This document shows, one piece after another, positions 62,351 through 64,000 of a stretch of DNA of 64,000 nt. Location of the stretch: contig NZ_CP114902.1 of NCBI RefSeq assembly GCF_027497235.1, positions 6,412,001 to 6,476,000 of the forward strand, in the 5' to 3' direction. The stretch's first letter is position 1. Every line of letters starts with the position of its first letter. The stretch comes from Micromonospora sp. WMMD1128. Its GTDB lineage: Bacteria; Actinomycetota; Actinomycetes; Mycobacteriales; Micromonosporaceae. A program made the translations under genes and the position numbers. The notes beneath the pieces are model-generated. The model had not been told where the DNA came from. It made no database searches and worked only from the letters and a program-made list of their open reading frames with translations.

Positions 62351-62737
62351 TCAGTCGAAGAGTTCGCCGAGGAAGCCGTGCTTCTTCTTCTTGCGGTAGT
62401 GGCCGTGATAGCCGTAGTGCTGCTGCCCGTGGCCGTACGCGGGCTGCGCGTAGCCGTGACCGGGCGGCGGCGGAGGTGGGGGCGGGGGAACGGCGCCGTA
62501 CCCGGGCTGTTGCGGTGCGGCGGTGGGCGGGGGCGGCGGGTAGCCGGCCGCGGTGGGCGTCGCCACCTGCGGGGCGTTGCCGTGCTTCTGGTTCCAGTTC
62601 GCCTCGGCGTCGAACAGCTTCTCAAGCTCGCCGCGATCGAGGAAGATGCCGCGGCATTCGCCGCACTGGTCGATGATCACTCCGCTGCGCTCGTACTGGC
62701 GCATGTCTCCACGGCACTTGGGACAGGTGAGCTGCAT
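62351..62737 (-). CDS. TFIIB-type zinc-finger domain protein
   Basis: The 128-residue protein starts MQLTCPKCRGDMRQYERSGV with the zinc ligands C5, C8, C25 and C28 (CPKC...CGEC), the zf-TFIIB domain found in small bacterial proteins. RGIFLDRGELEKLFDAEANW follows. The middle is Pro/Gly/Tyr-rich with a run of nine prolines, and the end is basic (RKKKKHGFLGELFD). A frame starting at 62764 would add nine residues but lacks support. No specific function is known. Confidence 0.85.
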   Translation of the reverse strand: MQLTCPKCRGDMRQYERSGVIIDQCGECRGIFLDRGELEKLFDAEANWNQKHGNAPQVATPTAAGYPPPPPTAAPQQPGYGAVPPPPPPPPPGHGYAQPAYGHGQQHYGYHGHYRKKKKHGFLGELFD

Positions 62738-62760
62738 GACACCGACGGTACCGGGTGATT

Positions 62761-63393
62761 TCACGCGGTGGCGGTCAGCGCGTGCGTCACCTCGTCGTCG
62801 GAAACCTCGTGGAAGTCGTCGTAGTAGGCGCCGACGGCCGCGAAGTCGGGCGGGAGTTGGCTGCTCACGACCGTGTCGGCGGTGGCGGTGAGCATGTCGT
62901 ACGCCTGCTCCGAGCCGACCGGGACGGCGACGAGCACACGGGCGGCGCCGAGGTGGCGGGCGACCTGCACGGCGGCGCGTGCGGTGGCGCCGGTGGCGAG
63001 CCCGTCGTCGACGATGACGGCGGTGCGGCCGGTCAGGTCCAGTGGCGGGCGTCCGTCCCGGTAGCGCTGTTCGCGGCGGTCCAGTTCGGCCTGCTCGCGG
63101 CGGCGGACCTGGGCGCGGTCGTTCTCGCTGATCCGGCCGGCGACCATGTCGTTGAGGACCTGCACGCCGCCGGGGCCGAGAGCGCCGTACGCCACCTCGG
63201 GCGCCCAGGGCACGCCGAGCTTGCGGACGACGAGCACGTCGAGGGGGGCCTGGAGCCGGTCGGCGATCACCCGGGCGACGGGCACGCCGCCGCGGACCAG
63301 GCCGAGGACGATGACGTCGGACCGGCCGGCGAGGTCGGTGAGGCGTTCGGCGAGGTCCCGTCCCGCCTCGGTCCGGTCGCGGTAGGTGGTCAT
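62761..63393 (-). CDS. Phosphoribosyltransferase
   Basis: The 210-residue protein is a type I PRTase, with GLVRGGVPVARVIADRL near residue 30, VRKLGVPWAPEVAYGAL and the PRPP-binding motif TAVIVDDGLATGATARAAVQ. The N-terminal part FRDRTEAG-like start (YRDRTEAGRDLAERL) is typical of the DUF-like PRTase group often near erythromycin esterase or dienelactone genes. The substrate is not known. The stop of the following zinc-finger gene's upstream neighbour is 24 bases away, so co-transcription is possible. Start ATG 63393. Confidence 0.88.
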   Translation of the reverse strand: MTTYRDRTEAGRDLAERLTDLAGRSDVIVLGLVRGGVPVARVIADRLQAPLDVLVVRKLGVPWAPEVAYGALGPGGVQVLNDMVAGRISENDRAQVRRREQAELDRREQRYRDGRPPLDLTGRTAVIVDDGLATGATARAAVQVARHLGAARVLVAVPVGSEQAYDMLTATADTVVSSQLPPDFAAVGAYYDDFHEVSDDEVTHALTATA

Positions 63394-63396
63394 CCC

Positions 63397-64000
63397 TCAG
63401 GTGTACGCCTTCCGACCGGTTCCCGCCCGGGGGTTGCCGGGAATACCGGGCCCGTTCCGGGTGTCGGCGAGTGCCAACGCCGGGGCGGCGACGAGCAGGG
63501 CGATCGGGTAGAGCAGGTAGCCGAAGCGGGTGGTGGGCATCAGCAGGATCGCGGCGAGCAGCCCGTACCCGCAGATGAGCGCGGTGGCGGCGGCGGTCCG
63601 TGGCGGGCGGCGCAGCAGCCGGACGGCGATCGTCAGGCCGACCGCGACGAGCAGGGCGGCGGCGACGGCGCGACCGGCGGGGACCGTCTCGGCGATCAGG
63701 TGGCCGGGGAACGGGGACTGGGCGGGGCTGGTGACCAGGCCGTGGCCGAGGGGGAAGCGCAGCACGTTCTCGACCAGGGCGTCGGAGTCGACGAGTAGCA
63801 CCGGGAGCAGCGCGAGGAGGGGCAGGCCGAGGGCGCCGAGCGCGGTCCGGGACCCGGACCGCCGGGTCGCGGCCCAGCAGATCAGCACGATCGCGACCGG
63901 CCAGGCGAAGAGTTTCAGGGCACCGGCGGCGCCGACCGCGAGGCCGGCGCGGCCGGGTCGGCCGGCGGCGGCGAGGGCGAGGGCGAGCAGGCAGAGCGCG
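63397..64000 (-). CDS. Polytopic membrane protein, GT87/DUF2029-like, partial
   Basis: The frame enters from the right edge and ends at 63397, giving at least 200 residues. It is very hydrophobic with about five or six membrane segments (CLLALALAAAGRPGRAGLAV, GALKLFAWPVAIVLICW, LGLPLLALLPVLLVD, VAAALLVAVGLTIAVRLL, ATALICGYGLLAAILL and ALLVAAPALALAD). The GALKLFAWP motif resembles membrane glycosyltransferases of the GT87 type. The tail is short and basic. The downstream PRTase start is 3 bases after the stop codon, so the two are likely in one operon. Confidence 0.65.
   Translation of the reverse strand, partial: ALCLLALALAAAGRPGRAGLAVGAAGALKLFAWPVAIVLICWAATRRSGSRTALGALGLPLLALLPVLLVDSDALVENVLRFPLGHGLVTSPAQSPFPGHLIAETVPAGRAVAAALLVAVGLTIAVRLLRRPPRTAAATALICGYGLLAAILLMPTTRFGYLLYPIALLVAAPALALADTRNGPGIPGNPRAGTGRKAYT

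Overview
The window is high-GC actinobacterial chromosome, and the gene set and codon use suggest a member of the Micromonosporaceae, most likely Micromonospora or a close relative (inference; no 16S rRNA is present). It is the replication-origin region. Gene order follows the conserved actinobacterial core around oriC, and I recognise the same neighbourhoods as in Mycobacterium tuberculosis (Rv0001-Rv0007, Rv0046c-Rv0058, Rv3908-Rv3923c).

Layout. 1-0.8 kb: the tail of a decayed integrase-like gene next to tRNA-Ala, a DLW-39-type small protein gene and tRNA-Ile. 0.8-7.6 kb: gyrB-gyrA-DUF3566, read leftward, with a 420-residue intein in GyrA at the catalytic tyrosine and DnaA boxes between gyrB and gyrA. 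8-15.2 kb: dnaA, oriC, dnaN, gnd, recF and a DUF721 gene, also leftward. 15.7-24.3 kb, rightward: rpmH-rnpA-yidD-yidC-jag-rsmG-parA-parB, then a HIT-like gene; five parS sites and a second cluster of DnaA boxes lie here. 24.3-35.7 kb: mostly leftward genes for Ddl, an aminotransferase, a CwlM-like amidase, thioredoxin and its reductase, an anti-sigma/ECF sigma pair, a pseudokinase and MurJ, with one rightward GNAT gene. 35.9-43.8 kb: cca, a secreted subtilisin, flotillin/NfeD, an ECF sigma with a TM beta-propeller protein, and ogt. 44-57.2 kb: ino1-padR, DUF5318, ponA, a GT87-like membrane protein, a lipoprotein, a polytopic membrane protein, nfo, and rpsF-ssb-rpsR-rplI. 57.3-64 kb: a Trp-motif membrane protein, dnaB, a free-standing LAGLIDADG endonuclease gene overlapping the dnaB stop codon, and four leftward genes, the last cut by the window end.

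The genes join replication initiation (DnaA, DnaN, DnaB, gyrase, SSB), origin segregation (ParABS), membrane insertion (YidC, YidD), cell-wall building (MurJ, PBP, Ddl, CwlM-like) and redox/stress control (Trx, SigM-like).

The most interesting signal is a set of homing elements in replication genes. GyrA keeps a large intein with both endonuclease motifs. DnaB has no intein, but two stretches of the gene that match DnaB intein insertion sites (Walker A and the ESG/SIEQDAD junction) carry strongly aberrant A/T-ending codons. A solo endonuclease with two helix-turn-helix domains begins on the dnaB stop codon. Together these suggest past intein invasion with co-conversion of flanking sequence, and a homing endonuclease now linked to dnaB from outside its reading frame.
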